DNA from: Krasilnikoviella flava
GTDB taxonomy: Bacteria; Actinomycetota; Actinomycetes; Actinomycetales; Cellulomonadaceae
Assembly (NCBI RefSeq): GCF_900167525.1
Contig: NZ_FUZQ01000004.1
Span: 244,747-308,746 of the forward strand
Direction of reading: 5' to 3'
Length of the DNA: 64,000 nucleotides
Shown here: piece after piece, positions 53,281 through 61,470 of the stretch
How the letters are laid out: the number at the start of each line of letters is the position of its first letter
Numbering within the stretch: the stretch's first letter is position 1
Made by a program: the position numbers and the translations under genes
The notes under the pieces: generated by a model
Seen by the model: only the letters and a program-made list of their open reading frames with translations
What the model was told of the DNA's origin: nothing
Database searches by the model: none

Positions 53281-54003
53281 TCAGCGCGTCGGGGCCGACG
53301 ACGACGGCCACGGCCCGAGCTCCGGCAGCGCCGCGGCCGCGCCGTCCCGCAGCGCCGAGACCGGGCCGGACGGCTCGCGCCCGGCGAGCCAGGCCGCGAC
53401 GTCGCGCGGGTCGCCGACGAGCTCCAGCCGGGCACCGGTGCCGTCCGCACCGGGCAGCCGCACCGCGAGGAAGTCGCGCAGGTGCGCGCAGAACGCGTCG
53501 TCCCAGGACCCGTAGCCCAGCCCCGCGGCGTCGACGCCCACCGTCGCGTCGACCGCGTGGATGCGCGCCTCGCGCCACCAGGCCAGCAGGGCGTCGACGA
53601 GGACGCCGTCCCGATAGGCGACCGGGGCCGCCCAGAGCGCGTCGCCCGGTGCGGGCCAGGCCGCGGCGAGGCGGGCCCGCGAGACCTCCAGGGCTGCCGC
53701 GTGCTCAGCCGCGGAGCGGTCCGCGCCCGCCTCGATCGCGGCAGCGCGGCCGGTCCGCCCGCCGTCGTACGGCGCGACCTTCTCCCCGCGGGCCGCGAAC
53801 TCGGCCTGCCGGGCGAGCGCCGATCCCACGTTCGCCACGTGCGACAGCACGTGGCCGCGGCTCCACCCGTCCAGGGGCGACGGGTCGGCGCCCGCGTCGT
53901 CGGGCAGGCCGCGCACCACGTCGATCAGCGCGGCGAGCGCGGCGTCCGCGTCGGCGAGGGCGTGCGCGACGAGGTGGGTGTGGGCGGTGTCAGGGCGGGT
54001 CAC
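53281..54003 (-). CDS. maleylpyruvate isomerase family mycothiol-dependent enzyme
   Basis: 240 residues. MDMPI-type N-terminal domain: PSPLDGWSRGHVLSHVANVG with metal-site His, WWREARIHAVDATVG with the second set, and a C-terminal SCP2-like stretch. Probably uses mycothiol as cofactor, substrate unknown. GTG 54003 overlaps the pdxH stop (GTGA), so it is the third gene of tetR-pdxH-MDMPI. Confidence 0.85.
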   Translation of the reverse strand: MTRPDTAHTHLVAHALADADAALAALIDVVRGLPDDAGADPSPLDGWSRGHVLSHVANVGSALARQAEFAARGEKVAPYDGGRTGRAAAIEAGADRSAAEHAAALEVSRARLAAAWPAPGDALWAAPVAYRDGVLVDALLAWWREARIHAVDATVGVDAAGLGYGSWDDAFCAHLRDFLAVRLPGADGTGARLELVGDPRDVAAWLAGREPSGPVSALRDGAAAALPELGPWPSSSAPTR

Positions 54004-54689
54004 GGCCACAGCAGCTCCTTGGTCCAGGTGGGGGCGGTCTCGGTCGCCGCGGTCGGGTCGGTCGCGCGGTAGCGCAGCCGGGTCTGGCCGCGGTCGTCGC
54101 TGGCCTGCCAGAACTCGACCGTGGCGGGCGCGAGTGCCCACGCGGTCCAGGCGGGCGCGACGGCCGCGGGCTGTTCGCGGGCCTCGACCAGGCGGTCCGC
54201 GAAGGCGTCCCAGTACTCCTGCTGCGAGCCCAGGGGCTCGCTCTGGTGGCCGACCAGGCCGGCGGCGCGCGAGCCGTCCGGGCGCGCGCGGAAGTCGGCG
54301 GCCCCGGCCTCGCCGCCGGCCGAGGTCGCGCGGCCGGTGACGCGCACCTGGCGCCCCAGGTCGCGCCAGAAGACGGTGAGCGCCGCGTGCGCGTTCTGTG
54401 CCAGGTCGCGGCCCTTGGGGCTCGTCGCGTGCCCGGCGAACCACCAGCCGTCGTCGGTGACGTCCTTGATCACCAGCGTCCGGGCGTGCACGTGACCGGC
54501 GGCGTCCGCCGTCGAGAGCGTCGCGGCGTGCGGGGTGCCCACGCCGGCCGCGAGCGCGTCGTCGAACCACCGGCCGAACAGCTCCTGCGGCGTGGCGGGG
54601 GCGGTCGTGAGGTCGTCGAGGTCGACGCCGAACGGGGGCAGCCCTGGCGGGAAGGTCGGCAGGGCGCGCAGGCGTTCGCGGAAGGTCAT
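54000..54689 (-). CDS. pdxH: pyridoxine/pyridoxamine 5'-phosphate oxidase
   Basis: 229 residues. FMN enzyme making pyridoxal phosphate. FGRWFDDALAAGV, ARTLVIKDVTDDGWWFAGHATSPKGRDLAQNAHAAL (FMN site) and the C-terminal VEFWQASDDR...RLRYR segment match the PdxH signature, though the end is slightly short and ELLWP replaces the usual RLxP tail. It starts inside the TetR stop (ATGA). Confidence 0.85.
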   Translation of the reverse strand: MTFRERLRALPTFPPGLPPFGVDLDDLTTAPATPQELFGRWFDDALAAGVGTPHAATLSTADAAGHVHARTLVIKDVTDDGWWFAGHATSPKGRDLAQNAHAALTVFWRDLGRQVRVTGRATSAGGEAGAADFRARPDGSRAAGLVGHQSEPLGSQQEYWDAFADRLVEAREQPAAVAPAWTAWALAPATVEFWQASDDRGQTRLRYRATDPTAATETAPTWTKELLWP

Positions 54690-55270
54690 GCGGTCTCCTC
54701 GGGGTTGTCGGTCAGCAGCGTCACGAAACCGCGCACGGCGGCCCGCATCGCGTCGGGGTCGCCGGTGGCGCGGGCGAGCACGTACCCGCCCTGGACGATG
54801 GCGACGGCCGCGTGCGCGCGGTCCCGGGCGGCGCCCTCGGGCAGGCCTGCGTCGCGCAGGGTCGCGGCCACGGCGTCGAGCAGGCGGACGAAGTAGGCGG
54901 TGACGACGTCGCGCAGCCCGTCGTCGTCCATGACGGCCTGGTCGCTGGTGAGGCGCCCGACCTTGCAGCCGGCGAGGGCGTCGCGCGGGCGCTCGAGGTA
55001 GGCGACCACGCGGGCGAGGGCGTCCGTGCGGTCGCCGTCCGGGGCGTCGTCGAGGTCGCGCCGGGCCGCCGCGAGCGCGTCGGCGACGGTGGCGCCGACG
55101 GCGGCGGCGGCGAGGTCGTGCTTGGTGGGGAAGTGGTGGTAGAGGCTGCCCTGCCCCACCCCGCTGGCCGCCAGGACCTGGCGGGGGCTGGTGGCCCCCA
55201 CGCCCTGGGCCGCGAACATCTCCTGCGCGGCGGCCACGAGCCGCCCGCGCGCGTCGGTCGATGTATTCAT
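54686..55270 (-). CDS. TetR family transcriptional regulator
   Basis: 194 residues. HTH: ARGRLVAAAQEMFAAQGVGATSPRQVLAASGVGQGSLYHHFPTKHDLAAA. The effector domain has a single Cys (LAGCKVGRLTSDQ), as in the TetR_C_LfrR/YxaF group. ATG 55270 is directly preceded by an operator-like inverted repeat, implying strong autoregulation of the operon it leads. TATGGT (55277-55282, minus) lies 6 nt before the ATG. Confidence 0.9.
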   Translation of the reverse strand: MNTSTDARGRLVAAAQEMFAAQGVGATSPRQVLAASGVGQGSLYHHFPTKHDLAAAAVGATVADALAAARRDLDDAPDGDRTDALARVVAYLERPRDALAGCKVGRLTSDQAVMDDDGLRDVVTAYFVRLLDAVAATLRDAGLPEGAARDRAHAAVAIVQGGYVLARATGDPDAMRAAVRGFVTLLTDNPEETA

Positions 55271-55271
55271 G

Positions 55272-55305
55272 TCGCCACCATACCTACCTCTCGGTATGGT
55301 GGCGA
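55272..55305. promoter_or_regulatory. TetR operator, 13-bp inverted repeat
   Basis: Perfect arms TCGCCACCATACC (55272-55284) and its complement (55293-55305) with an 8-bp spacer. It covers the predicted -10 box and ends 1 bp before the start codon of the TetR gene. Confidence 0.75.
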
Positions 55306-55320
55306 GCTCCGGTGCGCGCC

Positions 55321-56550
55321 TCAGAAGTAGTCGCGCACATGCACCTGGCGTCCGCCCCACAGGGCGTCCCACACGGCGTCGTGGTCGGTGGGGCCGGCGA
55401 GGCCCCCCGTGAGCCGCAGGTTCGCGCACGACTGCGCGCCTGCGTACGACTGCGCCAACCCGGCCGAGGTGAAGGTCGGGCGATCTCCCGGCGTGGCCGC
55501 GCCGTCGGGCGCCACGCGGACCGTGCCGTGCGCGGCCTCGAGCGTCCACGCGCCCTCGAGGTCCGGGGTGCGCGCGTCCGAGACGGCGAACGGCACGCGG
55601 GCCGACACCGGGGCGACCCGGGCGGCGCCGAGCGCCCCGGGCACGTCGAGCAGGCGCAGCATGTACGGACGCGGGGCCGAGGTGGACGCGTGGTCGGGCA
55701 GCACGAGCCGTGCGGCGTCGAGGCCGGACCAGCCGCCCGACGTGCTGACCTGCACCCAGCCGGCGACCGACGCGAACGACCCGAGCAGCCGCCACAGCAC
55801 CCGCGCCGCGTCGGGCGTGAGCGCGACCAGGTCGTCGACCTCGATGGTGTTGGTCCGGTCGTAGCCCGGCCCGCGCGACCAGCTCGCGAAGCCGAGCACC
55901 TCCTCGTCGGCCCCGCTGCCGCGCACCGCGAGGCTGACGCCGGTGTAGTCGGAGCCGGGGCCGACCAGCTCGTCGGCCTCCATGGCGAACGGGGCCTCGA
56001 CCCGGGAGAGAGGGCCGTTCTGCGCGGACGCCCACGCCTCGTACACGTGCCGGACCGCGGGGACGTCGTCGGCGGTCGCCCGTCGCGCGCGCACGTCGCC
56101 CCCGGGCGGGGGCACCGCCGCGAGGGCCGCCATCGGGACGCGCACGTCCTCGAACGCGCCGACGACCTCGTAGCCCAGGCCGCGGTAGATGCCCGCCGAC
56201 GAGGGGTAGAGCGTCGAGACGACGTCGCCCAGGGCGCGGGCCTCCGCGAGCGCCGCCTCCATCAGCGGCCGCAGGAGACCGGAGCCACGGCGCTCGGCTG
56301 CGACGGTGACGCCGGCGAAGCCCGCCGTCGGCAGCCGGGCGCCGTGGAACCACGACGTGAACGACCGCACGCCCAGGCCTGCGACCACCTCGCCGTCGTC
56401 CGTCGCCACCCAGGGCCGGATGTTCGGCAACGGCCACGCGTCGGGGTCGGGGTCGGGCAGCGGGTGCGGCGAGACGCCGAAGGCCTCGGCGCCGAGGCGG
56501 CGGGAGGCAGGGACGTCGGCGAAGGTGGTGCGGCGGAATTCGAGGGTCAC
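55321..56550 (-). CDS. Eis-like GNAT N-acetyltransferase
   Basis: 409 residues, the length of mycobacterial Eis. Two GNAT lobes: the first has AcCoA motif VTVAAERRGSGLLRPLM and GIYRGLGYEVVG with the expected Tyr; the second is a degenerate lobe; the C-terminal third is SCP2-like. The chain ends in RDYF, and in Eis the terminal Phe carboxylate is the catalytic base. Eis enzymes acetylate multiple amines of aminoglycosides, though natural substrates may differ. GTG 56550 has TAGCGT (56558-56563, minus) 7 nt upstream. Confidence 0.85.
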   Translation of the reverse strand: MTLEFRRTTFADVPASRRLGAEAFGVSPHPLPDPDPDAWPLPNIRPWVATDDGEVVAGLGVRSFTSWFHGARLPTAGFAGVTVAAERRGSGLLRPLMEAALAEARALGDVVSTLYPSSAGIYRGLGYEVVGAFEDVRVPMAALAAVPPPGGDVRARRATADDVPAVRHVYEAWASAQNGPLSRVEAPFAMEADELVGPGSDYTGVSLAVRGSGADEEVLGFASWSRGPGYDRTNTIEVDDLVALTPDAARVLWRLLGSFASVAGWVQVSTSGGWSGLDAARLVLPDHASTSAPRPYMLRLLDVPGALGAARVAPVSARVPFAVSDARTPDLEGAWTLEAAHGTVRVAPDGAATPGDRPTFTSAGLAQSYAGAQSCANLRLTGGLAGPTDHDAVWDALWGGRQVHVRDYF

Positions 56551-56557
56551 GTCGGCG

Positions 56558-56605
56558 ACGCTAGCGTCCCCCGCACGGCGCGTCACCGGCATTGCGCCGT
56601 ACCGT
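56558..56605. promoter_or_regulatory. divergent leaderless promoters, Eis-like gene and MFS exporter
   Basis: Minus-strand -10 TAGCGT (56558-56563) serves the acetyltransferase and plus-strand -10 TACCGT (56600-56605) serves the exporter, the latter 6 nt before GTG 56612. The first lies in the perfect palindrome ACGCTAGCGT (56558-56567). The two genes are likely co-regulated. Confidence 0.5.
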
Positions 56606-56611
56606 GAACCG

Positions 56612-58027
56612 GTGAGCCCGCCGTCCGTGCCCGACGCGACGCCCGAGGCCAGGCTGCGCAGCCGCGTCCTGGTGGTCGCGATCCTCGCCTCGTTCGTGTC
56701 GTTCCTCGACGGCACGGTCGTCAACGTGGCGCTGCCCGCCATCGGGGACGAGCTGGGCGGCACGGGGGAGGCCCGCCTCGGGCTGCAGCAGTGGGTGGTG
56801 GACGGCTACCTGGTGACGCTCGGCTCGCTCATCCTGCTCGCCGGCTCGTTGTCGGACCTGTACGGGCGGCGGCGCGTGCTGGTCGCCGGGCTCGTGGGGT
56901 TCGCCGCGGCGTCGGTGCTGTGCGCGATCGCGCCGACGGGACCCGTGCTCGTGGGGGCCCGGCTGCTGCAGGGCGTGGCCGGGGCGCTGCTCGTGCCGAG
57001 CTCGCTGGCGCTGATCATCTCGACGTTCGACGGCGAGGCGCAGGGACGCGCCATCGGGCGGTGGACGGCCTGGACGGGGACGGCGATGATCGTCGGCCCG
57101 TTCGTGGGCGGCGGGCTGGTGGACCTGCTGTCGTGGCGGTGGGTGTTCTGGATCAACCTGCCCGTCGTCGTGGTCACGCTGGTCCTGCTGCGCCCCGTGC
57201 CCGAGGTGCGTCTCGAGACCGGGCGGCGGCTCGACGTGCCGGGCGCCGTGCTCGCCGCCACCGGCCTGGCGGCGGGCGTGTACGGGCTGATCGAACGGAC
57301 CTGGGCGTTCGTGGGCGTCGGGGTCGCGCTGCTGATCGTGTTCGTCGTGTACGAGCGGCGGGCGCGCGACCCGATGATGCCGCCCCGGCTGTTCGCGGCC
57401 CGCAACTTCGCGTGGGGCAACGTCGCGACGTTCGCCGTCTACGGGGCCCTCTCGCTGGGCGGGTTCGTGCTGGGGCTGTTCCTGCAGCAGGTGGCGGGCT
57501 ACTCGGCCACCGCCGCCGGGGTGGCGCAGCTGCCGTCGACGCTCGCGATGCTCGCCCTGTCGACCAGGTTCGGCACGCTCGCGGCACGGTACGGGGCGCG
57601 CTGGTTCATGACCGTCGGGCCCGTCGTCGCGGGCGCCGGCTACCTGTTGCTCCTCACGATGGACGAGAGCGCGACCTACGTCACCCAGGTGCTGCCAGGG
57701 CTGCTGGTGTTCGGCCTCGGCCTGTCCATCACCGTCGCGCCGCTGACGGCGGCGATCCTGGGCGCGGCGCCGCCCGCGGACGCGGGCATCGCCTCGGCCG
57801 TGAACAACGCCGTCTCGCGCGTGGCGGGGCTGCTGACCGTCGCGTTCGCGGGCGTCATCCTCGGCGGGGTGCTCGACGTCGCGTCGTTCCACCGTGCGCT
57901 GCTGGTCACCGCCGGGCTGCTGGTGCTGGGCGGACTGGTGAGCATGGTCGGCATCCGCGACGTGCGCCGGCCCCCGGCCCCCACGGCACCGACGGCCGGC
58001 GGTCCCGAGGTCACAGGGGCAGCTTGA
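56612..58027 (+). CDS. MFS drug exporter, DHA2 (EmrB/QacA) family
   Basis: 471 residues, fourteen helices expected. Begins VVAILASFVSFLDGTVVNVALPAI (DHA2 motif D1 LDxTVVNVALP), motif A LAGSLSDLYGRRRVL, motif C-like WTGTAMIVGPFVGG. Proton-driven export of cationic drugs or metabolites. Adjacent and divergent to an Eis-like acetyltransferase. The 3' end overlaps the convergent GNAT gene by 17 bp. Confidence 0.9.
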   Translation: MSPPSVPDATPEARLRSRVLVVAILASFVSFLDGTVVNVALPAIGDELGGTGEARLGLQQWVVDGYLVTLGSLILLAGSLSDLYGRRRVLVAGLVGFAAASVLCAIAPTGPVLVGARLLQGVAGALLVPSSLALIISTFDGEAQGRAIGRWTAWTGTAMIVGPFVGGGLVDLLSWRWVFWINLPVVVVTLVLLRPVPEVRLETGRRLDVPGAVLAATGLAAGVYGLIERTWAFVGVGVALLIVFVVYERRARDPMMPPRLFAARNFAWGNVATFAVYGALSLGGFVLGLFLQQVAGYSATAAGVAQLPSTLAMLALSTRFGTLAARYGARWFMTVGPVVAGAGYLLLLTMDESATYVTQVLPGLLVFGLGLSITVAPLTAAILGAAPPADAGIASAVNNAVSRVAGLLTVAFAGVILGGVLDVASFHRALLVTAGLLVLGGLVSMVGIRDVRRPPAPTAPTAGGPEVTGAA

Positions 58028-58475
58028 AGCCCTCGTGCGACTGCGCGTAGCCCAGCGAGCGGTAGAAGCGGTGGGCGTCCGGGCGCTGCTTGTCCGAGGT
58101 GAGCTGGGCCATCACGCAGCCGCGCTCGCGGCCGCGCTCGTGCGCGTGCTCCATCAGCGCCCGGCCCAGCCCCCGGCCGCGCAGTGCCGCGTCGACGCGC
58201 ACGGCCTCGACCAGCAGCCGGGTGGCGCCGTTGCGGGAGATGCCGGGCACGAACGTCAGCTGCATGACGCCGACCACCGAGCCGTCCAGCTCGGCCACGA
58301 CCAGCTCGTCGTTCGGGCTGGCCTCGATCGCCTCGAAGCCCGCGACGTGGGCCGGCCCGAACGACCCGGTGCGGGCGGCGGCGACGGCGTCGTCGGCGAT
58401 GAGCTCGACGACGCGCGGCAGGTCGTCGCGGGTGGCGGGGCGGAACGTGACGGCGGAAGCGCGGGAGTCGGGCAC
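58011..58475 (-). CDS. GNAT family N-acetyltransferase
   Basis: 154 residues, single GNAT domain: VTFRPATRDDLPRVVELI, motif A VEAVRVDAALRGRGLGRALMEHAHERGRE, and the terminal HRFYRSLGYAQSHEGFKL. Substrate unknown; close to small aminoglycoside/ribosomal-type acetyltransferases. GTG 58475 has TAGCGT (58482-58487, minus) 6 nt upstream. Confidence 0.88.
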   Translation of the reverse strand: MPDSRASAVTFRPATRDDLPRVVELIADDAVAAARTGSFGPAHVAGFEAIEASPNDELVVAELDGSVVGVMQLTFVPGISRNGATRLLVEAVRVDAALRGRGLGRALMEHAHERGRERGCVMAQLTSDKQRPDAHRFYRSLGYAQSHEGFKLPL

Positions 58476-58481
58476 GCCGGG

Positions 58482-58504
58482 ACGCTAGCAGGCGGCGCTA
58501 GCCT
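58482..58504. promoter_or_regulatory. overlapping divergent -10 elements
   Basis: The 35-bp space between two divergent starts contains minus-strand TAGCGT (58482-58487) and plus-strand TAGCCT (58499-58504), each 6 nt from its own GTG and each within a GCTAGC palindrome. Both -35 regions must fall inside the opposite gene's start region. Confidence 0.55.
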
Positions 58505-58510
58505 CGCCCC

Positions 58511-59575
58511 GTGACCGACCATCCGAGCGAGCGTCCGAGCGAGCGGCTGACCGAAGGGCGGACCGAGCGCGAGATCACCGCCGACGTCGCCCTCTGCCTC
58601 CCGGACGGGCGCCTGAACCCCGACGCGATCGGGTGGTCGCGGACGTCGCTGCACGACACGTCCGGTATCGGTCGTGGCCTGCGGGGCCTCGGTCGGAACA
58701 AGCGGTGGGAGTACTGGGCCGTCGTGACGCCGGACCATGTCGTCGCGCTCACCACGTCCGCGCTGGACTATGCGGCGCTGCACCAGGTGTGGGCGCTGGA
58801 CCGGGCGTCGGGCGAGGAGATCGACGCGGTCGCGATCTCGCCGTCGAACCGGTCGGCGACGCTGCCCGGTCGCCTCGGGTCCGGCCCGGTCCGGTCGCGC
58901 ACGCGGGCCGTGGCCATCGCCGTCGACGAGGGGCCAGGCGGCACGCGCCTGCGTGCCCGGACGTCCCACGTGGACCTCGACGTGACGGTGGCCCGGCCGG
59001 TGGGCCGAGAGCTGGTGGGCGTGGTCGTGCCCTGGTCGGACCGGCGGTTCCAGTACACGGTGAAGGACGTCGGGCTGCCGGCCACCGGCACGCTCCGGGT
59101 CGACGGCGCGGTGAGGTCAGTGCCGGAGGGCTCGTGGGCCGTGCTGGACCACGGCCGTGGCCGGTGGCCGTACCGCGCCGCGTGGCAGTGGGGCGTGGGT
59201 TTCGGCGACGGCGTCGCCGCCGACGGCGCGCGGCACGAGGTGGCGCTGCAGCTGGGCGGGACGTGGACGCGCTCCGGTGCGACCACCGAGAACGGCGTGC
59301 TCGTGGACGGGCGCGTGCACAAGCTCCACGACGAGCTCGACTGGGCGTTCGACCGCGGCGCCCACCTGGAGCCCTGGCGCGTGCGCGGCGACCGGCTGGA
59401 CCTCACGTTCCTCCCTGCCCACGACCGCGTGAGCAGGACGCAGCTCGGCCTCGTCGCGTCGTCGACGCATCAGTGCTTCGGGTCGTGGTCGGGCTGGATC
59501 ACGACCGACGACGGTGCGCGCCTCGAGATCGACGGGCTCGACGGCTGGGCCGAGGACGTCGCGCAGCGCTGGTGA
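58511..59575 (+). CDS. DUF2804 domain-containing protein
   Basis: 354 residues, DUF2804 across nearly the whole length: GWSRTSLHDTSG at the N-terminus, KRWEYWAVVTPDHVVALTTSALDYA, GHGRGRWPY-like DHGRGRWPYRAAWQWG, and the C-terminal HQCFGSWSGWITTDDGARLEIDGLDGWAEDV motif. Function unknown. GTG 58511 fits the leaderless pattern. Confidence 0.88.
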   Translation: MTDHPSERPSERLTEGRTEREITADVALCLPDGRLNPDAIGWSRTSLHDTSGIGRGLRGLGRNKRWEYWAVVTPDHVVALTTSALDYAALHQVWALDRASGEEIDAVAISPSNRSATLPGRLGSGPVRSRTRAVAIAVDEGPGGTRLRARTSHVDLDVTVARPVGRELVGVVVPWSDRRFQYTVKDVGLPATGTLRVDGAVRSVPEGSWAVLDHGRGRWPYRAAWQWGVGFGDGVAADGARHEVALQLGGTWTRSGATTENGVLVDGRVHKLHDELDWAFDRGAHLEPWRVRGDRLDLTFLPAHDRVSRTQLGLVASSTHQCFGSWSGWITTDDGARLEIDGLDGWAEDVAQRW

Positions 59576-59604
59576 GCGTCGCACTGCCGTCGACGACGGG
59601 ACGG

Positions 59605-60192
59605 TCAACGGACCCGGTCGGCACCACCCGCGGCGACGTAGCCGGCCACGACCGACCCGGCCTTGCGCGCGGCCTGGTCCCGGAGGCAGGCGCTGAACGT
59701 GTCGCGGAAGTCGAGCCGTGGCCACCGGGCCTCGAGGTCGGTGCGGAGCGTCGTGGGCCAGTGCTCGAGGCCGCGGCCGCTGACGTCGGCGCCTGTGGAC
59801 CGGGCGAGCAGGTACCCCTCGGGGCGCTCTCCCGGCGGGACGTCGTCGTCGTCGAGCATGTGGTCGACGACCGCCCGCGCAGCGCGGTCACGGCGCTGCG
59901 TGCTCCAGCCGGCGCCCGCGGTGACCGCCCAGGCCACGTTGCCGCCCGCGACCTCGAACGGCTCGGCGTGCGCGTCGAAGGCGGCCGTGAGGCCGGTGTC
60001 GTGCAGGAGGCCCGCGACGGCGAGCACCTCGTCGTCGACGGGGAGGCGGAGCCGGCGCCCGAGGTCGGCCGCCAGCAGCGTGGAGCGCACGGAGTGGTAC
60101 ACGAGCGCCGCGGGGGAGAAGCGCACGAGCACGTCGAACGCCGCGCGGACAGGTACGGATCGGGGCAGCTCGTCGGGCAGCTCGTCGGTCAT
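59605..60192 (-). CDS. HD domain protein
   Basis: 195 residues. HD motif VAGLLHDTGLTAAFD with early VYHSVRSTLLAADLG and downstream AVVDHMLDDD His/Asp candidates, resembling the cyanamide hydratase / HD phosphohydrolase group. Substrate unknown. The ATG has TAGCGT (60201-60206, minus) 8 nt upstream. Confidence 0.83.
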   Translation of the reverse strand: MTDELPDELPRSVPVRAAFDVLVRFSPAALVYHSVRSTLLAADLGRRLRLPVDDEVLAVAGLLHDTGLTAAFDAHAEPFEVAGGNVAWAVTAGAGWSTQRRDRAARAVVDHMLDDDDVPPGERPEGYLLARSTGADVSGRGLEHWPTTLRTDLEARWPRLDFRDTFSACLRDQAARKAGSVVAGYVAAGGADRVR

Positions 60193-60284
60193 GTCACCGG
60201 ACGCTAGCGCGTCGGCGTCCCGGGATGTTCTGCCGCGGGCAGAAGGCGGGGCGCGCGGCGTCGCGGTGCGCCAAGGTGGTGCTC

Positions 60285-61298
60285 ATGAGGCTGCTGGTGC
60301 TGGGTGGGTCGGTGTTCCTGTCGAGGGCGGTGGCGGCGGACGCCGTGGCGCGCGGGCACGAGGTGGTGGCCGCGAACCGCGGCCGGTCGGGTCCGGTCCC
60401 GGACGGGGTGCGGCACGTGACGCTGGACCGGGCCGACCCGTTCCCGGAGGCCCTGGCGACCGGGCGCTTCGACGCCGTCGTGGACGTGTCGCGCACGCCG
60501 TCGCACGTGCGACGCGCGGTCGCGGCGCTGTCTGACGCGCACTGGGTGTTCGTGTCGACGGTCAACGTCTACGCGGACGACGCCGACCCGGGCGGACCCG
60601 GGGTCGGGCGGCTGCGCGAGCCCCAGCCCGACGACGTCGACGGGGCGGAGGGCCCGGAGGCCTACGGTGCGATGAAGGTCGCGTGCGAGGAGCTCGTCCG
60701 CGCGGGAGCGGCGACCGCGGCGGTCGTGCGCCCGGGGCTGATCGTGGGCCCGGGCGACCCGAGCGGACGGTTCGCGTACTGGCCGGCGCGCCTGGCCAGG
60801 GTGCCCGAGGGTGCCACCGACGTCCTGGCGCCGGGCGACCCGGACGACCCGGTGCAGGTGATCGACGTCCGCGACCTCGCGGCCTGGGTCGTGGACCTCG
60901 CCGCGCGACGGACGGAGGGGACCTACGACGCCGTCGGGCCGCTCGCCCCGGTCGGCGAGCTGCTCGCCGCGGTGGCGCGCGGTGTCGGTGCCGAGCCGCG
61001 CTGGGTGTGGGCGGACGACGCCGCCCTCGAGGCGGCCGACGTCCGACCGTGGTCCGGGGAACGGTCGCTGCCGCTGTGGCTGCCGAGGCCCGAGTACGCC
61101 GGGATGCCGGCGCACGACTCCGCGCCCGCGATCGCAGCGGGGCTGGACCCGCGGCCGGTCGAGGACACCGCCCGCGACACGCTCGCGTGGCTGCGCGCGA
61201 CCCCCGACGCCGTCGTCACCGGCCTGACCGGCGCGGAGGAGGCCGAGGTCCTGGCCGATCTCCACCGGGCTCCGGAGGGTGCTGACGCCGGCGTCTAG
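60285..61298 (+). CDS. NAD-dependent epimerase/dehydratase family protein
   Basis: 337 residues, extended SDR: LLVLGGSVFLSRAVAADAVARGHEV (GxxxFLxR), WVFVSTVNVYAD, YGAMKVACEELV (YxxxK) and VVRPGLIVGPGDPSGRFAYW. Resembles CSP41/reductase-like sugar-nucleotide enzymes of actinobacteria. Substrate unknown. A weak hairpin (61311-61326) follows. Confidence 0.85.
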   Translation: MRLLVLGGSVFLSRAVAADAVARGHEVVAANRGRSGPVPDGVRHVTLDRADPFPEALATGRFDAVVDVSRTPSHVRRAVAALSDAHWVFVSTVNVYADDADPGGPGVGRLREPQPDDVDGAEGPEAYGAMKVACEELVRAGAATAAVVRPGLIVGPGDPSGRFAYWPARLARVPEGATDVLAPGDPDDPVQVIDVRDLAAWVVDLAARRTEGTYDAVGPLAPVGELLAAVARGVGAEPRWVWADDAALEAADVRPWSGERSLPLWLPRPEYAGMPAHDSAPAIAAGLDPRPVEDTARDTLAWLRATPDAVVTGLTGAEEAEVLADLHRAPEGADAGV

Positions 61299-61310
61299 TG
61301 CGTCACTCTC

Positions 61311-61326
61311 GGCCCCGACCGGGGCT
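61311..61326 (+). terminator. possible weak terminator
   Basis: 6-bp GC stem (61311-61316 with 61321-61326, one G-U) and GACC loop, 12 bp after the epimerase. I see nothing else in the rest of the 172-bp gap up to 61470 except the AAGGAG ribosome binding site of the next gene. Confidence 0.3.
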
Positions 61327-61470
61327 CGACGTCCGTCGCGCGGGCTTACGGTCGAAGGGTCAGCGCCCCTGACCCACGAGGTCGACGGGGCGGTCGTTCG
61401 TCCCGTCCGGGCCGTCGTCACGCAACCGCGCGCCCCCGCCCGCCGGGGCGTGATGCGAAGGAGTACGGAC

